From assembly GCA_038521345.1 (NCBI GenBank), contig JBCBKU010000004.1:124001-188000 (forward strand): a stretch of DNA of 64,000 bases, read 5' to 3'. The notes under the pieces are model-generated. The model did not search any database and had not been told where the DNA came from. It saw only the letters and a program-made list of their open reading frames with translations. Every line of letters begins with the position of its first letter. Position 1 is the first letter of the stretch. The position numbers and the translations under genes were made by a program. This DNA is from JBCBKU01 sp038521345. Its GTDB lineage: Bacteria > Pseudomonadota > Alphaproteobacteria > Rhodobacterales > Rhodobacteraceae. Below are positions 16,567 through 25,591 of this stretch, one piece after another.

Positions 16567-17337
16567 CTAGCGGCCCCATGCCTTGGGATCGTCGAGCAGC
16601 ACTGCCCAGTCCGGGCGCTGGCGCAAGGCATCAAGTTCGGGCGCGCGGTCGACGAAGTCGAGACGGATGTCCTTGGAATAGCCGTGCCGCCCTTCTCGCG
16701 CAGTGATAAGCATTGCCGCCACCGCCCGCATGGCGTCGTCGTTCCGGCCGGCCATGGCCAACAGGCGCACGCCCTGGATCTCGTGCGCCATGGCGTTTCC
16801 CGTGTTGGGCACGACCTCCGCGTACTCCGCGAGCGCCGCCTCCACATCCCCCGCGTCGGCCAGAATGTCGATAAGCCCAGATCGCGCCACATAGGCAAAG
16901 GCCGACATCTCAAGATTGGGAAGCCCCCGTTCTGCCAGATAGGCCACTCGCCGAAGAAGATGTGCGGCCAGCTCGGCTTGGCGGGCATCGCGTGCAATGG
17001 CGGCGCGGTGAAGAAGCAATGCCGGACGATCCCAGTTCCTCGGGACCCGGTCCCCGATCACCTCCAAGGCCGCAGTGTTTTGTCCTGCCTGCATGGCCTG
17101 TGCCAGCTCACGCCACGTGGCGTTCCACCAAGTTGTCTCTGCCAAGGCCGCCTTCGCCACCGGCGCATCGGGACCCCGGGACCATTCCGCCCGCGTCCCG
17201 CGGAGAAGCGCCGAGGCTTCGTGACTGCACCCCGCCTCGGCGAGGACAAGACCAAGCACCGTCGGGCCGCCGTTTTTCCGCGCGGTTTCGATGTCGGGCG
17301 TGTCCTCGATCGGAAGCGCGCGAAGCTTGTCAATCAT
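16567..17337 (-). CDS. Hypothetical alpha-helical repeat protein
   Basis: A 256-residue soluble protein with no family I can name. It is made of helix-turn-helix-like Ala/Leu-rich repeats (for example PALLLHRAAIARDARQAELA and LIDILADAGDVEAALAEYAE), so a TPR-like or related superhelix is plausible. The ATG at 17337 overlaps the dgt stop as ATGA; an alternative ATG at 17352 adds five residues. Between dgt and argS on the same strand, so it is part of the operon. Function unknown. Confidence 0.75.
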   Translation of the reverse strand: MIDKLRALPIEDTPDIETARKNGGPTVLGLVLAEAGCSHEASALLRGTRAEWSRGPDAPVAKAALAETTWWNATWRELAQAMQAGQNTAALEVIGDRVPRNWDRPALLLHRAAIARDARQAELAAHLLRRVAYLAERGLPNLEMSAFAYVARSGLIDILADAGDVEAALAEYAEVVPNTGNAMAHEIQGVRLLAMAGRNDDAMRAVAAMLITAREGRHGYSKDIRLDFVDRAPELDALRQRPDWAVLLDDPKAWGR

Positions 17338-18494
17338 GATCCGGTTGCCCATGCCGCGGGCCCGATGAGCCGCTGATGGCTTTGCAGCGCAAACCGGTCG
17401 GTCATACCGGCGATATAGTCAGACACGATCCGCGCCAGCGCCTCTTCGTCCGCGGCGGATTCTACATCCTTGCGCCATTGCTTGGGCAGTTGCGATGGAT
17501 CTGCCATGAAGGCCGGGAACAAGTCCCGGATCACACCTGTCACCTCTGCACGCATCTTGAGCACTGTGGGTGCGCGGTACATGCGCTCGAACAAGAAGGC
17601 GCGGATCTGGTTCAGATCATGCCAGAGCGGGTCCGAGAACCGGATGATCGGGCGGCCCGCGTGACGGATTTCCGCAGGGGTGGCCGGGTCGATCTCGGCA
17701 AGATTTGCACGCGCAACCGCAATCACATCCTCGACGAGAACGCCGAAGAACCGGCGCAGTGCCTCGTGACGGCGACGGTAATAGTTGAGGCCGGGGTACT
17801 TTGAGTCCACTTCGGAAAAACACGCCCCGAGGATCGGCAAGGCAGCCAGTTCATCGGTCGAAAAGAGCTCTGCCCGCAACCCGTCATGGAGATCGTGGTG
17901 GTTATAGGCGACATCATCGGCAATGGCCGCCACCTGTGCTTCGGCCGAGGCATGGGTGGCCAGTTCGAGGTCGAACCGATCGTTGCAGGCGGCAAGCGCC
18001 CAAGGCAGGTCACCGACCACGGGCCCGTTGTGCTTGGCAAGGCCTTCGAGGCTTTCCCACGTCAGGTTCAGCCCGTCGAATTCGGCATAATGGCGTTCAA
18101 GCGACGTGACGATGCGGATCGCCTGGGCATTGTGGTCGAACCCGCCATATGGCGCCATGGCCTCAGAGAGCGCGTCTTCGCCAGTATGCCCGAACGGCGG
18201 ATGGCCAAGATCGTGGGCAAGAGCCAGCGCCTCGGTCAGCTCTCCGTTCAATCCCAGAACGCCCGCGATGGTCCGCGCGACCTGGGCGACTTCGATCGAA
18301 TGAGTGAGCCGGGTGCGGAAATAGTCGCCCTCATGCTCGATGAACACTTGCGTTTTGTGTTTCAGCCGCCGGAAGGCCGACGAATGGATGATCCTGTCCC
18401 GATCCCGCTGATAACAGGTCCGGAAGGTGCTTTCCTCTTCCGAGAAGAGCCGCCCCCGGCTGGCCGCCGGGTCCGATGCGTAGGCCTGCCGCAT
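17334..18494 (-). CDS. dgt: Deoxyguanosinetriphosphate triphosphohydrolase-like protein
   Basis: HD-domain dNTPase that releases triphosphate from deoxynucleotides. 386 residues; the HD metal site is seen as TRLTHSIEVAQ..., ALAHDLGHPPFGHTGE and, later, AIADDVAYNHHDLHDG. The start region DPAASRGRLFSEEESTFRTCYQRDRDRI is typical of the type 2 (dGTPase-like) subfamily of Alphaproteobacteria. The ATG at 18494 is taken; a TTG one codon upstream is also possible. Divergent from erpA over 95 bases and the first gene of a long minus-strand operon. Confidence 0.94.
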   Translation of the reverse strand: MRQAYASDPAASRGRLFSEEESTFRTCYQRDRDRIIHSSAFRRLKHKTQVFIEHEGDYFRTRLTHSIEVAQVARTIAGVLGLNGELTEALALAHDLGHPPFGHTGEDALSEAMAPYGGFDHNAQAIRIVTSLERHYAEFDGLNLTWESLEGLAKHNGPVVGDLPWALAACNDRFDLELATHASAEAQVAAIADDVAYNHHDLHDGLRAELFSTDELAALPILGACFSEVDSKYPGLNYYRRRHEALRRFFGVLVEDVIAVARANLAEIDPATPAEIRHAGRPIIRFSDPLWHDLNQIRAFLFERMYRAPTVLKMRAEVTGVIRDLFPAFMADPSQLPKQWRKDVESAADEEALARIVSDYIAGMTDRFALQSHQRLIGPAAWATGS

Positions 18495-18589
18495 CAATCC
18501 CTCGTGCGTTCTCTGCCTTGGCTTGTCGCCTTGTCCCGCACTCCATATATTCGGTTTTGGCGAAAGTGCACATGCCGGAGTTTGACCTG

Positions 18590-18922
18590 ATGGAGCTGAC
18601 GCTTCCCCCGAAAGTAACGGACCGCGCTTTTCAGCGGCTTGCCGAGATCAACGCGGATGCCGCGGCGCCGAAGGCGCTGCGCGTTGCGGTCGAAGGCGGC
18701 GGATGCTCGGGGTTTCAGTATGATATCTCTCTTGATGAACCGGCCGCCGAAGATCTGGTGCTCGAAGGGTCTGGACAAAAAGTGGTTGTTGACCCCGTTT
18801 CGCTGCCGTTCTTGTCCAACGCCGTCATTCACTTCTCCGAGGAATTGATCGGGGCGCGGTTCGTTATCGAAAACCCGAACGCCACATCCAGCTGCGGGTG
18901 CGGCACATCGTTCTCGATCTAG
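18590..18922 (+). CDS. erpA: Iron-sulfur cluster insertion protein (ErpA/IscA A-type carrier)
   Basis: A-type carrier that delivers Fe-S clusters to apoproteins. 110 residues with three conserved cysteines: C39 in EGGGCSGFQY and C102/C104 in SSCGCGTSFSI. The ATG at 18590 is chosen because GGAG at 18577-18580 lies 9 bases upstream; an ATG at 18572 would add six residues. Assignment to ErpA rather than IscA is by general resemblance (no suf or isc genes are adjacent). Divergent from dgt. Confidence 0.9.
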   Translation: MELTLPPKVTDRAFQRLAEINADAAAPKALRVAVEGGGCSGFQYDISLDEPAAEDLVLEGSGQKVVVDPVSLPFLSNAVIHFSEELIGARFVIENPNATSSCGCGTSFSI

Positions 18923-19000
18923 GCCAGACGTAATTGTCGGTTATGGACGGCGGGCCCGGCGCGCGCCATGCTGCGTGCCGGACCGAAACGGAGCGCAAAG

Positions 19001-19948
19001 ATGACTGACCCCCTTCCCGTGACCCGTGCGGATGTTGAAGCCGCCCATGCCGCGATCCGGCCTCTCGTGCGGCGGACGCCGGTCATCGCGGTGGAGCGTT
19101 CGGTTCTGGGACTGGGCGATGGATCTCCACTCGCACTGAAACTCGAGCAACTACAGCATACGGGCTCTTTCAAGGCGCGCGGTGCGTCGTGGAACCTGTT
19201 GTCGGGCGATCTGCCCGAGGCGGGGGTGGCGGGCGCGTCGGGCGGCAATCATGGCGCGGCGCTGGCATGGGCCGCGGCCCGTGCGGGCGTCCCATGCGAT
19301 ATCTTCGTCTTCTCACATACGCCGGATGCCAAGGCGAAGCGGATCGAAGGTTATGGCGCGCGGGTGCACCGGGTGTCCTCGGATTTCGACGAACTGATGG
19401 CGGCAACGCATGACCATGTGGACGCGACGGGTGCGCGACTGGTCCATGCCTATGACCAGCCCGGCACGCTGGCCGGCCAAGGCACCGTCGCCCTTGAGTT
19501 TCTTGCCGATGCCGATGTCGACACGCTTCTGGTGGCCACGGGCGGCGGCGGGCTGATCGGAGGGATGGCCGCCTATGCCGAGAACCGGGTCAAAGTCGTC
19601 TCGGTCGAGCCTGAAGCCTGCCCGCAAATGCATGCGGCCTTGGAGGCCGGCAAACCTGTGCCGGTGCCGTCTTCCGGCTATGCGCGCGACAGTCTTGGCC
19701 CGGCCCTGATCGGCGCGCTCGGATTTGCGGTTGCCCAACAGTTCGTCGATGACGCGGTTCTGGTGCCTGACGATGCGATCCGCGGGGCACAGGCGACGCT
19801 TTGGGACCGCCTGCGTCTGGTGGTGGAACCCGGGGGCGCTGCGGCCCTGGCTGCGCTGACCTCGGGCGCCTACCAGCCGGAACCGGACGAGCGGGTGGGG
19901 GTGCTTCTCTGCGGCGCCAACGTAGACGCGGTGCACTGGCCTGATTGA
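19001..19948 (+). CDS. Threonine/serine dehydratase, PLP fold type II
   Basis: Pyridoxal-phosphate enzyme that deaminates hydroxy-amino acids to 2-oxo acids. 315 residues, lacking the C-terminal ACT regulatory domain of biosynthetic IlvA. PLP lysine K58 is in HTGSFKARGA; the cofactor Asn loop is SGGNHGAALAWAA and the glycine-rich phosphate loop is ATGGGGLIGGMAAYA. Catabolic threonine/serine dehydratase or a hydroxyaspartate-type enzyme are both possible; the substrate cannot be read from sequence. A GGAG site precedes the ATG at 19001. Confidence 0.88.
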   Translation: MTDPLPVTRADVEAAHAAIRPLVRRTPVIAVERSVLGLGDGSPLALKLEQLQHTGSFKARGASWNLLSGDLPEAGVAGASGGNHGAALAWAAARAGVPCDIFVFSHTPDAKAKRIEGYGARVHRVSSDFDELMAATHDHVDATGARLVHAYDQPGTLAGQGTVALEFLADADVDTLLVATGGGGLIGGMAAYAENRVKVVSVEPEACPQMHAALEAGKPVPVPSSGYARDSLGPALIGALGFAVAQQFVDDAVLVPDDAIRGAQATLWDRLRLVVEPGGAAALAALTSGAYQPEPDERVGVLLCGANVDAVHWPD

Positions 19949-19957
19949 CGGAACAAT

Positions 19958-19989
19958 AGACGTGATGCGTTCCGCGCGGTGCGTCTTTT
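19958..19989 (+). terminator. Candidate intrinsic terminator after the dehydratase gene
   Basis: Arms 19958-19969 and 19975-19986 form a 12-pair stem (with three G-U pairs and one mismatch) around a 5-base loop, followed by four T residues (19986-19989). It starts ten bases after the dehydratase stop and lies just before the end of the convergent alcohol dehydrogenase gene. Confidence 0.45.
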
Positions 19990-20004
19990 GACCAAGGTGA
20001 AGGA

Positions 20005-21054
20005 TCAGGTCTTCAAAGACGCACAATCGATGACGAAACGGTACTTGACATCACCTTTGACTACACGGTCCCAGGCCGGGTTGATGGCGTCCGCCCGGAT
20101 CAGTTCGATGTCCGACGTGATCCCGTGTTCGCCGCAAAAATCCAGCATCTCCTGGGTTTCGGCAATCCCACCGATCAGCGAGCCAGAGATGTGGCGCCGG
20201 GGGAAGAGCGACCGGCCAGAGACCTCTACCGGCGTAATCGAGCCCACGATGACCATGGCGCAATCGGGCTTCAAAAGCACGGCATAGGGCGTCAAGTCAT
20301 GGCTGACGGGGATCGTGTTCAGAAGGAAGTCGAAGGTCGACGCGGCGGCGGCCATCGCGTCCGCATCGCTAGAGATCAGGATCTCGTCCGCACCAAGGCG
20401 CATCGCGTCGGCGCCTTTCTCTGGAGACGTGGTGATCATGGTGACCTGAGCGCCCATGGCGACGGCTATCTTTACGCCCATATGGCCGAGGCCACCGAGA
20501 CCGATCACGCCAACTTTCCAACCGGGTTTGACACCCCAGTGCGCGAGCGGCGAATACGTGGTGATCCCCGCGCAAAGAAGCGGGGCGACGCCCGCCGGAT
20601 CAAGACTTTCCGGAACGCGGACGACGAAGGCTTCGTCCACAACGATCATGGTGGAATAGCCGCCATAGGTCCAATGTCCCTCCATCTTCGGGTCGGCGCG
20701 GCCATAAGTGGCGGTGAAACCATTGGTGCAGAATTGTTCCTCGCCAGACACGCAAGGAGCGCAAGTCCGGCAACTGTCGACCATGCAACCGACCCCCACA
20801 CGGTCGCCCACCGCGTGGCGCGTGACCTCGGCACCCGTTTCAGCAACACGACCCACAATTTCGTGACCCGGGACCAACGGGTAGACATTGGTGCCCCAGT
20901 CGTTCCGGGCATAATGGATATCGGTGTGGCAGATCCCGCAGAATTCGATGTCAATACGGATGTCCTTCGGGCCGAGCGTGCGACGCGGGATGATCATGGG
21001 CCCAAGCGGCTTGTCTTCCGCCTCGGTCCCGTATGCCGGAACGGTCACTGTCAT
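20005..21054 (-). CDS. Zinc-dependent NAD(P)-linked alcohol dehydrogenase
   Basis: Medium-chain dehydrogenase/reductase of the cinnamyl-alcohol/YahK-like group; oxidises alcohols or reduces aldehydes. 349 residues. Catalytic zinc ligands are seen in FCGICHTDIH and PGHEIVGRV; the structural zinc site is the cysteine cluster CRTCAPCVSGEEQFC; the nucleotide fold carries GLGGLGHMGVKIA. The ATG at 21054 has AGAGG about 8 bases upstream on the minus strand. Its real substrate is unknown. Divergent from xthA with a 65-base gap. Confidence 0.93.
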   Translation of the reverse strand: MTVTVPAYGTEAEDKPLGPMIIPRRTLGPKDIRIDIEFCGICHTDIHYARNDWGTNVYPLVPGHEIVGRVAETGAEVTRHAVGDRVGVGCMVDSCRTCAPCVSGEEQFCTNGFTATYGRADPKMEGHWTYGGYSTMIVVDEAFVVRVPESLDPAGVAPLLCAGITTYSPLAHWGVKPGWKVGVIGLGGLGHMGVKIAVAMGAQVTMITTSPEKGADAMRLGADEILISSDADAMAAAASTFDFLLNTIPVSHDLTPYAVLLKPDCAMVIVGSITPVEVSGRSLFPRRHISGSLIGGIAETQEMLDFCGEHGITSDIELIRADAINPAWDRVVKGDVKYRFVIDCASLKT

Positions 21055-21119
21055 CTGAAGATCCTCTCGTACGGATTTGCCATGGACAGGCGCCAGCCTG
21101 TCAGAGACAAGTCTGCCCC

Positions 21120-21899
21120 ATGAAGATCGCAACCTTCAACATCAACGGTATCAAGGCACGGGCCGAGGCCCTGCCCCGTTGGCTCGACGCAGCGGCGCCA
21201 GATGTGGTCTGCTTGCAAGAGATCAAATCCGTGGACGAAGGTTTCCCGAGGGAAGTCTTCGAAGAACGGGGCTACAACGTCGAAACCCACGGGCAGAAAA
21301 GCTTCAACGGGGTGGCAATCCTGTCAAAGTACCCGTTGGAAGATGTGGTTCGTGGCCTGCCGGGCGACGATACCGACGAGCAGGCGCGTTGGATCGAGGC
21401 CACGGTGGTGGGCCGCCGCGCGGTCAGGATCTGCGGTCTCTATTTACCGAACGGAAACCCGGCACCGGGGCCGAAATACGACTATAAGCTCGACTGGATG
21501 CGGCGCCTTAAGGTGCGGGCGGCCAATCTGCTGGCTGCTGAGGAACCCGCGCTGATGGCGGGTGATTACAACGTCATCCCCCAGGACGAGGATGCGGCGC
21601 ACCCCGAGGCGTGGACCAAGGACGCGCTCGCCAGACCAGAGAGCCGCGCGGCGTTTCGTGAGATCCTGAACCTCGGCTTTACCGAGGCGTTTCGGACCCG
21701 GGTGCGGGGCCCCGGGCACTATTCGTTCTGGGACTATCAAGCCGGCGCATGGGATCGGAACGACGGGATCCGGATCGACCATATTCTTCTAACGCCGCAG
21801 GCCGCGGATCTGCTCACCGATTGCCGGATTGACGCGGAGGTGCGGGGCGAGGAAAAGCCGTCGGACCATGTGCCCGTCTGGGTCGAATTGGACGCCTGA
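21120..21899 (+). CDS. xthA: Exodeoxyribonuclease III
   Basis: AP endonuclease/3'-5' exonuclease of base-excision repair. 259 residues, normal length. Family motifs: NINGIKAR, the metal-binding Glu in LQEIK, the catalytic GDYNVIPQDED, and SDHVPVWVEL with the final histidine near the C-terminus; RIDHILLT is also standard. The ATG at 21120 gives the typical MKIATFNINGI start. Divergent from the alcohol dehydrogenase. Confidence 0.96.
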   Translation: MKIATFNINGIKARAEALPRWLDAAAPDVVCLQEIKSVDEGFPREVFEERGYNVETHGQKSFNGVAILSKYPLEDVVRGLPGDDTDEQARWIEATVVGRRAVRICGLYLPNGNPAPGPKYDYKLDWMRRLKVRAANLLAAEEPALMAGDYNVIPQDEDAAHPEAWTKDALARPESRAAFREILNLGFTEAFRTRVRGPGHYSFWDYQAGAWDRNDGIRIDHILLTPQAADLLTDCRIDAEVRGEEKPSDHVPVWVELDA

Positions 21900-22003
21900 C
21901 ACCCCCGATTTTAGGAAACAGTTCGTTTTTGCGGGCGCCTGAATCCCGCCCGATTGTGGCCCCAAACCGTTCCTAGCGTCTCAGTCAGGGAAGACGGGAC
22001 GGG

Positions 22004-22321
22004 ATGAACGCAATGCGATTTGGATGGTCGATGCTGGCCGCGGCTTTGGTCGTTTCAGCGTCTACGGCGCACGGAGAACCAGCTTTCTGCTCGTTGGCGG
22101 AAGGTTCCGTAACCACCGCCTGTGTCCCGGCCGACTTCGATGCGCCAGCCCCATCGCAGAACCAGCGGATCCGCCTTGAGATCGGAACAGATGCCGGACG
22201 CGAAACCGCCGCAACCGACACCGTACCAGTGCGCCGGCCTCCCGAGGGTCTGTCGGTGCGCGTCAACCATGACCAGCAAACCGTGGATGTGATCCTTTTG
22301 GCATACGGGCTCTTCGACTGA
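22004..22321 (+). CDS. Small secreted protein, function unknown
   Basis: A 105-residue protein with a signal peptide-like N-terminus (MNAMRFGWSMLAAALVVSA, cleavage perhaps after THG) and a short polar mature part containing two cysteines (AFCSLAEGSVTTACVP). No family recognised. It begins 104 bases after xthA and ends two bases before the convergent patatin-like gene. A GGGAAG/GGGACGGG stretch precedes the ATG. Moderate confidence that it is real. Confidence 0.5.
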   Translation: MNAMRFGWSMLAAALVVSASTAHGEPAFCSLAEGSVTTACVPADFDAPAPSQNQRIRLEIGTDAGRETAATDTVPVRRPPEGLSVRVNHDQQTVDVILLAYGLFD

Positions 22322-22323
22322 GA

Positions 22324-23259
22324 TCAGACCCCGGTGGACTTGTCTTTCCCAAGGGTCAAGTCCCGGATCATGTCGGCATGTGCCTTGACGAGGCGATGGC
22401 CCTCGTCGATGGCTTCGTTGGCACGGTCGAAATCCAGAACCCGCATGGTTTCGAGATCCGCCGGAAGAAAGATGTCCGGAGGGTAAAGGGCAAAATGCTG
22501 GCGGCGCAGCTGCTCGGCCACGATATCGGTGGTCGAGGCGATCACGTCGAACAGGTTTGGTCCACGCTCACCGCGCGTCTCGTCGATGTCGAAGAGTGAG
22601 CCCCAGCGGTCAGGAAGTCCCGGAATCTTTTCCACAAAATCGCCAAAGGCGGACCAGAGGTCGCTTTCCTGGCGGGCCTCCCAGATGGTCCCGTCAATAT
22701 GCGCCGAGGGATCGACCGCAATCACGATATCGGCTCCCATTTCCCGCGCGACGGAAACCGGGCAGGGATTGGTAAGTGCGCCATCCAGATACCACGCGCC
22801 ATTGACCCGAATTGGTCGGACCACCGCCGGGATTGCGGACGATGCGCGTACCGCAGGCGTAAGCGGCCCCGAGTTGAAGCGGGTTTCATACCCGGTCTTC
22901 ATATCGCTCGCCACCACGGTTAGCGGGATCGACAGATCTTCAAAGCGCCGAGCGTCGATCATGCCCTCGATAACCCGAGTCAGCGCGCGCCCACCAAGAA
23001 GACCGCCCTGCCCCGGTGCCAGATCGACCATGCGCAGAATTCGCGCGCGGTTGAGGCCGCGCACAAAGTCGTGGAGTTCCTGCAGCCCACCGCCCGCGTA
23101 GACCGCGCCCACGATGGCGCCCATCGATGTCCCGGCAATCAAGTCGATCGGAACACCGAGCGTTTCGAGTTCCGTCAGCACCCCGATATGGCAGAGACCC
23201 CGGGCACCGCCTGAGCCGAGGGCCAGTCCGATCCGTGGGCGAGACGCACCGTCGTCCAT
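22324..23259 (-). CDS. Patatin-like phospholipase family protein (RssA-like)
   Basis: Serine acyl hydrolase with a Ser-Asp dyad, 311 residues. The oxyanion loop GSGGARGLCHIG (about 15-26), the nucleophile S45 in the elbow GTSMG (43-47) and the aspartate in YLDGALTNPCPV fit the bacterial RssA-like group. No signal peptide, so probably cytoplasmic or membrane-associated. The natural lipid substrate is unknown. Divergent from the following peptide-binding protein gene, with a 155-base gap. Confidence 0.9.
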   Translation of the reverse strand: MDDGASRPRIGLALGSGGARGLCHIGVLTELETLGVPIDLIAGTSMGAIVGAVYAGGGLQELHDFVRGLNRARILRMVDLAPGQGGLLGGRALTRVIEGMIDARRFEDLSIPLTVVASDMKTGYETRFNSGPLTPAVRASSAIPAVVRPIRVNGAWYLDGALTNPCPVSVAREMGADIVIAVDPSAHIDGTIWEARQESDLWSAFGDFVEKIPGLPDRWGSLFDIDETRGERGPNLFDVIASTTDIVAEQLRRQHFALYPPDIFLPADLETMRVLDFDRANEAIDEGHRLVKAHADMIRDLTLGKDKSTGV

Positions 23260-23414
23260 TCAATCCTCCGTCCGCCATCCGATTGGGCGGCCTTGTTCGA
23301 GCCATAGCAAACCACCGCCCGAGGGCCAGAGGTCGCAGGGTCTCACCCGAATTTTGGTTGTCGAACAACGCAAATGCTTCAGATTATCGGGTGTTCGTTG
23401 ACCGGAGATGCGCC

Positions 23415-25268
23415 ATGGCCCGACCCCAATCACTAGTCCCGCTGCTTTTCTTCGTGGCCGCCGCATGGCCAATTTCCGCCGTTTCGGACGGTCACGTGAC
23501 GGTGTCGCACGGGATCTCGGCCTTTGGGGACCTGAAATACGCACCCGATTTCGCCGCCTTCGAGTATGTGAATCCCGACGCACCGCAAGGCGGAACGATG
23601 AGTTTTCGTGGGGCGCTGGCTTCCCAGACATTCGACAGCCTGAACGATTTCATCCTGACCGGCGAACCCGCCCAGGGATTGCCGCGGCTCTACGACACCT
23701 TGATGGTACGAGCCTATGATGAGCCGGATGCGGTGTACGGCCAGATCGCCGAAACCGTCGAGCTGCCCGAAGACCGATCCTGGGCAATCTTCAATCTGCG
23801 GCCCGAGGCACGGTTCACCGATGGCGTTCCGCTGACAGCCGAAGACGTGGTTTGGACGTTTGAGACGCTAAAGGCCGAGGGGTCGCCGCGTTACCAGATC
23901 CGCCTGAAGGACCTCGTCGGGATCGAGGCGCTCGGACCGCATCGGGTCAAATTCACGTTCGCGGATGATGTGCCCACTCGGGATCTTGCATCGGACGTCG
24001 CTCAGATCGCGATACTGCCCAAACACTACTATGGCGAGGTTGACTTTACGCGGTCGACGCTCGAGCCGCCCGTTGGGTCGGGAAAATATGTGGTTTCGGA
24101 CGTGGATGCGGGTCGGTCGGTGACCTATTGCCAAGTCGAGGATTATTGGGGCGCCGATCTTCCGGTGAACCAGGGCACCGACAATTTCGAGTGCTTCCGC
24201 TACGAATACTTCCTCGACAACACAGCGTCCTTTGAGGCGCTAAAGTCCGGGGAATACCTGTTCCACGAAGAATTCACGTCGGCCACTTGGGCCACGGCCT
24301 ATGACTTTCCGGCGCTCGATCGGGGGTGGGTGGTGCAGGACGTCATTTCCGACGGACGCCCTGCCGGCACCCAGGGGTTCTGGTTCAACATGCGTCGTCC
24401 GCAGTTTCAGGACATTCGGGTCCGCGAGGCGATCGCGATCCTGTTCAATTTCGAATGGACGAACGCGACGCTTTTCTACGGACTTTACAACCGCACCGAC
24501 AGTTTCTGGGAGAATTCGCCGATGGAGGCGGAGGGTCCGCCGGAAGGGGCCGAACTTGCGGTCCTGGAGCCCTATCGCGCCGAGTTGCCCGAAGAGGTGT
24601 TCACGGGCGCAGCCTATGTGCCGCCGATCAGCGCAGATCAGCCATCCGACCGCCGGGCGATCCGGCAGGCGCAAGCGCTTCTCTCCGAAGCGGGGTGGGA
24701 AATCGGAGACGACGGCATGGCCCGAAACGCGGAAGGCAAGACACTTGAACTTGCGTTCCTCAGCTCTTCCGCGTCCTTGGAGAGGATTATTTTGCCGTTC
24801 ATTGAGAACCTGCGCCGGGCGGGCGTGGATGCGCGGTTCGATCTGATCGACCGGGCGCAGTATGAGGAGCGGCGGCAGGATTTCGACTTCGACATGACCA
24901 TCGCGCGTTTCTCGATGCCGGCTTCGCCGTCAATCGAGTTGCGTCAGCTTTTTGGATCGGAAAGCGCCGACCAGCCCGGGACATTCAACCTATCAGGGTT
25001 GCAGGATCCCGTCGTCGACGCGTTGATTGACGAGGTCATCGCCGCAGAGACACGGGCCGAACTGGACGTGCGGGTGAAGGCACTCGACCGCGTACTTCGG
25101 GCCAAGCACATCTGGGCACCGAACTGGACGAAGGGATCTCATTGGCTGGCCTTTTGGGATGTTTTCGGCAGGCCGGACGTGAAACCGCCGTATGTCAGGG
25201 GCGCGGATTACTGGTGGTTCGATCAGGCCAAGTACGATGCACTTCGCGAACAGGGTGCACTGCGGTGA
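23415..25268 (+). CDS. Extracellular solute-binding protein, family 5 (YejA-like oligopeptide binding)
   Basis: Periplasmic substrate-binding protein of an oligopeptide/microcin-type ABC importer. 617 residues with a signal peptide (MARPQSLVPLLFFVAAAWPISA), the N-terminal HGISAFGDLKY..FAAFEYVNPDAPQGG typical of YejA, and the family 5 motifs ARFTDGVPLTAEDVVWTFE and GFWFNMRRPQFQDIRVREAI. GGAG (23404-23407) is 7 bases before the ATG at 23415. No permease or ATPase genes follow, which is unusual for the yejABEF layout, so it is an orphan or partners with a distant transporter. Confidence 0.92.
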   Translation: MARPQSLVPLLFFVAAAWPISAVSDGHVTVSHGISAFGDLKYAPDFAAFEYVNPDAPQGGTMSFRGALASQTFDSLNDFILTGEPAQGLPRLYDTLMVRAYDEPDAVYGQIAETVELPEDRSWAIFNLRPEARFTDGVPLTAEDVVWTFETLKAEGSPRYQIRLKDLVGIEALGPHRVKFTFADDVPTRDLASDVAQIAILPKHYYGEVDFTRSTLEPPVGSGKYVVSDVDAGRSVTYCQVEDYWGADLPVNQGTDNFECFRYEYFLDNTASFEALKSGEYLFHEEFTSATWATAYDFPALDRGWVVQDVISDGRPAGTQGFWFNMRRPQFQDIRVREAIAILFNFEWTNATLFYGLYNRTDSFWENSPMEAEGPPEGAELAVLEPYRAELPEEVFTGAAYVPPISADQPSDRRAIRQAQALLSEAGWEIGDDGMARNAEGKTLELAFLSSSASLERIILPFIENLRRAGVDARFDLIDRAQYEERRQDFDFDMTIARFSMPASPSIELRQLFGSESADQPGTFNLSGLQDPVVDALIDEVIAAETRAELDVRVKALDRVLRAKHIWAPNWTKGSHWLAFWDVFGRPDVKPPYVRGADYWWFDQAKYDALREQGALR

Positions 25269-25361
25269 GGATCCGCTAAATGTCGGAACTGCGTCATCAC
25301 GTCACGGTACGCCACCCGGTTTTCCGTGTTCCGCTACAACTTCTGGTAGCAGACGACACCG

Positions 25362-25580
25362 ATGCCCGAACGTATGCACATGGATTGGACCCTTCCGGTC
25401 CTCGAGGATATCCGAGAATTCCTTGTGGAGACCGGGCGGAGCGAGGCTGCAGATCGGGTTGCGGACGCCATCGCACAGATCCGCGAGCAGATCGAGGACG
25501 AACGCCACATCGACTTGTTCTATGAACTGGCAAAAGAAACGCCTGATGGCGCGCCGCAAAAAAAGCGCAGGCGCCATTAA
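25362..25580 (+). CDS. Small acidic/basic helical protein, hypothetical
   Basis: A 72-residue charged protein (core VLEDIREFLVETGRSEAADRVADAIAQIREQ) that looks like one long amphipathic helix followed by a poly-basic end (KKRRRH). Possible starts at 25362, 25374 and 25380. No homologue recognised. Its last bases include an A7 run that, on the other strand, may be the U-tract of the uvrA terminator. It ends 8 bases before the convergent uvrA stop. Confidence 0.5.
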   Translation: MPERMHMDWTLPVLEDIREFLVETGRSEAADRVADAIAQIREQIEDERHIDLFYELAKETPDGAPQKKRRRH

Positions 25581-25591
25581 GAGCGCGCCTA
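25558..25591 (-). terminator. Possible uvrA terminator overlapping the small antisense gene
   Basis: Reading the minus strand after the uvrA stop: AGGCGC, a 10-base loop and GCGCCT form a 6-pair stem, followed after GCGC by seven T residues (A7 at 25558-25564 on the plus strand). The 4-base gap between stem and T-run is not ideal. Confidence 0.3.
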
